64,000 bases of DNA. Source: CAYMPH01 sp964392365. Its GTDB lineage: Bacteria > Spirochaetota > UBA4802 > UBA5550. Each line of letters opens with the position of its first letter. Position 1 is the first letter of the stretch. Position numbers and translations under genes: made by a program. The stretch spans positions 310,001-374,000 of the forward strand of contig CAYMPH010000001.1 in assembly GCA_964392365.1 (NCBI GenBank), read 5' to 3'. Positions 62,569 through 64,000 of the stretch are shown piece after piece. The notes beneath the pieces are model-generated. The model worked only from the letters and a program-made list of their open reading frames with translations. It searched no databases and was not told where the DNA came from.

Positions 62569-63285
62569 GTGAGCAGAGACTTTTCTTATAAAATCGATAA
62601 TGAAAATCCGTCTGAGAAAAAATTTTTTATCAGAAAGATGTTCGATTCAATTGCGCCGACATATGATTTTTTAAACAGGCTTCTTTCATTCGGCATAGAC
62701 AGGTCCTGGAGAAATCATCTTGCTAGGCTTGCAGGGGATTTAAATAATAAAATTCTACTTGATGTGTGTTCAGGTACCGGCGATCTTTCTAAGGTTTTCA
62801 TCAAGCTTGGCGCCCGCGTTGTGTCGCTTGATTTTTCTATTGAAATGCTTCTGATCGGTAAAAATAAAGGCTGGCTTAATAACGAGCTTACAGCCGGAGA
62901 CGCATCAGTGCTGCCTGTAAAAAGTTCATCAGTCGATTTTCTTACAATCGCTTTCGGAATCAGAAATATTCCGGACATTGAAAGATTTCTTTCTGAATCT
63001 GAAAGGGTTCTGAAAAAAGACGGAAAACTGCTCATACTTGAACTTACAAGGCCTGCCAGTAAATTTTACGGGGTTTTATACAGATTTTATCTGGGGCGCC
63101 TGCTTCCTTTTATCGGAGGAATCGTGTCAAAAGATAAATCCGCATACAGATATCTTGCTAAAACAATTGAAACTTTCATTGATCCGGATACTCTTGCTAA
63201 GATGATAATAGCGAATGGGTTCAGTGAAGTTAAACTTATTAAAAAAACCTTCGGAACTGCTACAATATTTTACTGCATTAAATAA
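62569..63285 (+). CDS. menG: Demethylmenaquinone methyltransferase
   Basis: A 238-aa class I SAM methyltransferase of the UbiE/MenG family. Start GTG 62569. Motifs: KMFDSIAPTYDFLNRLLSFG (the N-terminal UbiE signature), LLDVCSGTGDLSKVF (SAM) and FGIRNIPDIERFLSESERVL. It adds the C-methyl group to demethylmenaquinone, the last step of menaquinone synthesis. Adjacent mqnC supports menaquinone rather than ubiquinone as the product. Confidence 0.93.
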   Translation: MSRDFSYKIDNENPSEKKFFIRKMFDSIAPTYDFLNRLLSFGIDRSWRNHLARLAGDLNNKILLDVCSGTGDLSKVFIKLGARVVSLDFSIEMLLIGKNKGWLNNELTAGDASVLPVKSSSVDFLTIAFGIRNIPDIERFLSESERVLKKDGKLLILELTRPASKFYGVLYRFYLGRLLPFIGGIVSKDKSAYRYLAKTIETFIDPDTLAKMIIANGFSEVKLIKKTFGTATIFYCIK

Positions 63286-63321
63286 TTGACTTATCATAAA
63301 TTTCTGTTTAAATTATTTTAC

Positions 63322-64000
63322 ATGAGACAGATAATATTTATTCTTATAATCATTCCTGTCATACTTCTGATACCTTCTGCCTGCGGATCTAAAGGGGATA
63401 AAACTATGGAGAATCTTCGTGAACTGATGGTAAAGAACCAGATCGAGAACAGGGGCATCTCAAATAAAAGAGTTCTTGATGCTATGCGGAAAGTTGAAAG
63501 GCATAAATTTATTCCCGGATCGCATTCAGCAGATGTATATGGAGATCATCCTTATCCTATCGGGCATGGACAGACAATCTCACAGCCGTATATTGTTGCA
63601 CTCATGACTGAGCTTTGTGAACTTTCAGGAAATGAAAAAGTTCTTGAGATCGGAACCGGTTCAGGGTATCAGGCTGCGATTCTTTCCCTGCTTGCATCTG
63701 AGGTTTACAGTATTGAGCTGCTTGAGCCGCTTGGAAAATCAGCAGATCAGAAACTTAAAAGCATGAATTACAAAGTTGAAGTAATAATTGGAGATGGATA
63801 TAAAGGCCTGCCGGAACATTCCCCTTTCGATGTTATAATTTTAACTGCAGCTCCGGAAAAAATCCCTGTAGAATTATTTAACCAGCTTGCAGATGGAGGA
63901 ATTCTTGTTGCACCTGAGGGTGATTATTTTCAGGAGCTTGTTAAAATAAAAAAAACAGGCGGAAAATATATAAGAGAGACAATTGCATCAGTAAGATTCG
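63322..64000 (+). CDS. pcm: Exported (lipoprotein-type) protein-L-isoaspartate O-methyltransferase, cut at right edge
   Basis: The frame opens at ATG 63322 and runs past the window edge (226 codons visible). The start codes for a hydrophobic signal with lipobox IPSAC (C21), followed directly by a standard PCMT domain: MRKVERHKFIPG, PYPIGHGQTISQPYIVALM (methyl acceptor site) and VLEIGTGSGYQAAILS (SAM). PCMT repairs isoaspartyl damage and is normally cytoplasmic; a periplasmic lipoprotein form is unusual, although SAM supply outside the cytoplasm is doubtful. No Shine-Dalgarno is visible; the message may be leaderless. A downstream ATG at 63407 would give a cytoplasmic version. Confidence 0.85.
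   Translation, partial: MRQIIFILIIIPVILLIPSACGSKGDKTMENLRELMVKNQIENRGISNKRVLDAMRKVERHKFIPGSHSADVYGDHPYPIGHGQTISQPYIVALMTELCELSGNEKVLEIGTGSGYQAAILSLLASEVYSIELLEPLGKSADQKLKSMNYKVEVIIGDGYKGLPEHSPFDVIILTAAPEKIPVELFNQLADGGILVAPEGDYFQELVKIKKTGGKYIRETIASVRF

Noticed and set aside
1..64000. CRISPR array, prophage or rRNA operon
   Set aside because: No regularly spaced repeats, phage structural genes or rRNA sequence seen.

Overview
This window is a 64 kb, AT-rich bacterial chromosome segment with short intergenic gaps, mostly Shine-Dalgarno-led starts (some TTG and GTG), and UGA used as an ordinary stop. The organism looks Gram-negative: there are lipoproteins, a porin-like protein, an LL-diaminopimelate aminotransferase and many exported proteins. 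It probably lives anaerobically or microaerobically, given PPi-dependent phosphofructokinase, an indolepyruvate:ferredoxin oxidoreductase operon and futalosine-route menaquinone genes. The mix of a CRP/TPR protein next to a CRP-type regulator, HisKA_2 sensor kinases and a divergent penicillin-acylase homologue would suit a spirochaete-like or other deep Gram-negative lineage, but no sequence seen here fixes the phylum.

Layout. 1-6 kb: an exported protein cut by the window edge, a tail-specific protease, tsaD, a 180-bp palindromic repeat element, two unknown genes and a secreted phospholipase-D-like enzyme. 6-12.2 kb: a 1495-aa dikinase-like protein, a GAPDH, and a gene missed by conventional ORF calling, a HesB/IscA-like selenoprotein with in-frame UGA and a bacterial SECIS-like hairpin. 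12.2-22.3 kb: a single-domain response regulator, a coiled-coil membrane protein, a haem-motif sensor kinase, PPi-PFK and a large exported TPR/transglutaminase protein. 22.3-24.3 kb: radC broken by an IS1595-like element with a clean target duplication. 24.3-33.8 kb: two secreted esterases, three unknown proteins, a receiver-PAS-kinase hybrid and an outer-membrane-type protein. 33.9-37.3 kb: membrane proteins and an acyl-ligase/ACP/acyltransferase fusion.

37.4-40.2 kb holds cysD-cysNC (sulfate activation). 40.3-45.5 kb holds a START protein, a frameshifted cyclase, lipoproteins, an M23 peptidase and dapL. 45.5-51.8 kb holds a penicillin-acylase homologue and the paaK-ACT-iorA-iorB operon for 2-oxoacid oxidation to aryl-acetyl-CoA. 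52-57.8 kb holds a hydrolase, a small FlgM-like protein, an AI-2E family transporter, an amidohydrolase and two cyclic-nucleotide-domain proteins. 57.8-59.9 kb holds tRNA-Arg(CCU), prfA and prmC. 59.9-64 kb holds a dockerin-like protein, mqnC, menG/ubiE and an exported protein-isoaspartate methyltransferase cut by the right edge.

The most noteworthy observations are the unrecognised selenoprotein gene, the end-to-end open transposase frame inside radC, the A7 frameshift in the cyclase, the dikinase-like protein without a PEP-binding barrel, the ligase-ACP-acyltransferase fusion, and an IorA that ends before its usual ferredoxin domain. All family assignments are from motif recognition by eye; no database search was run.
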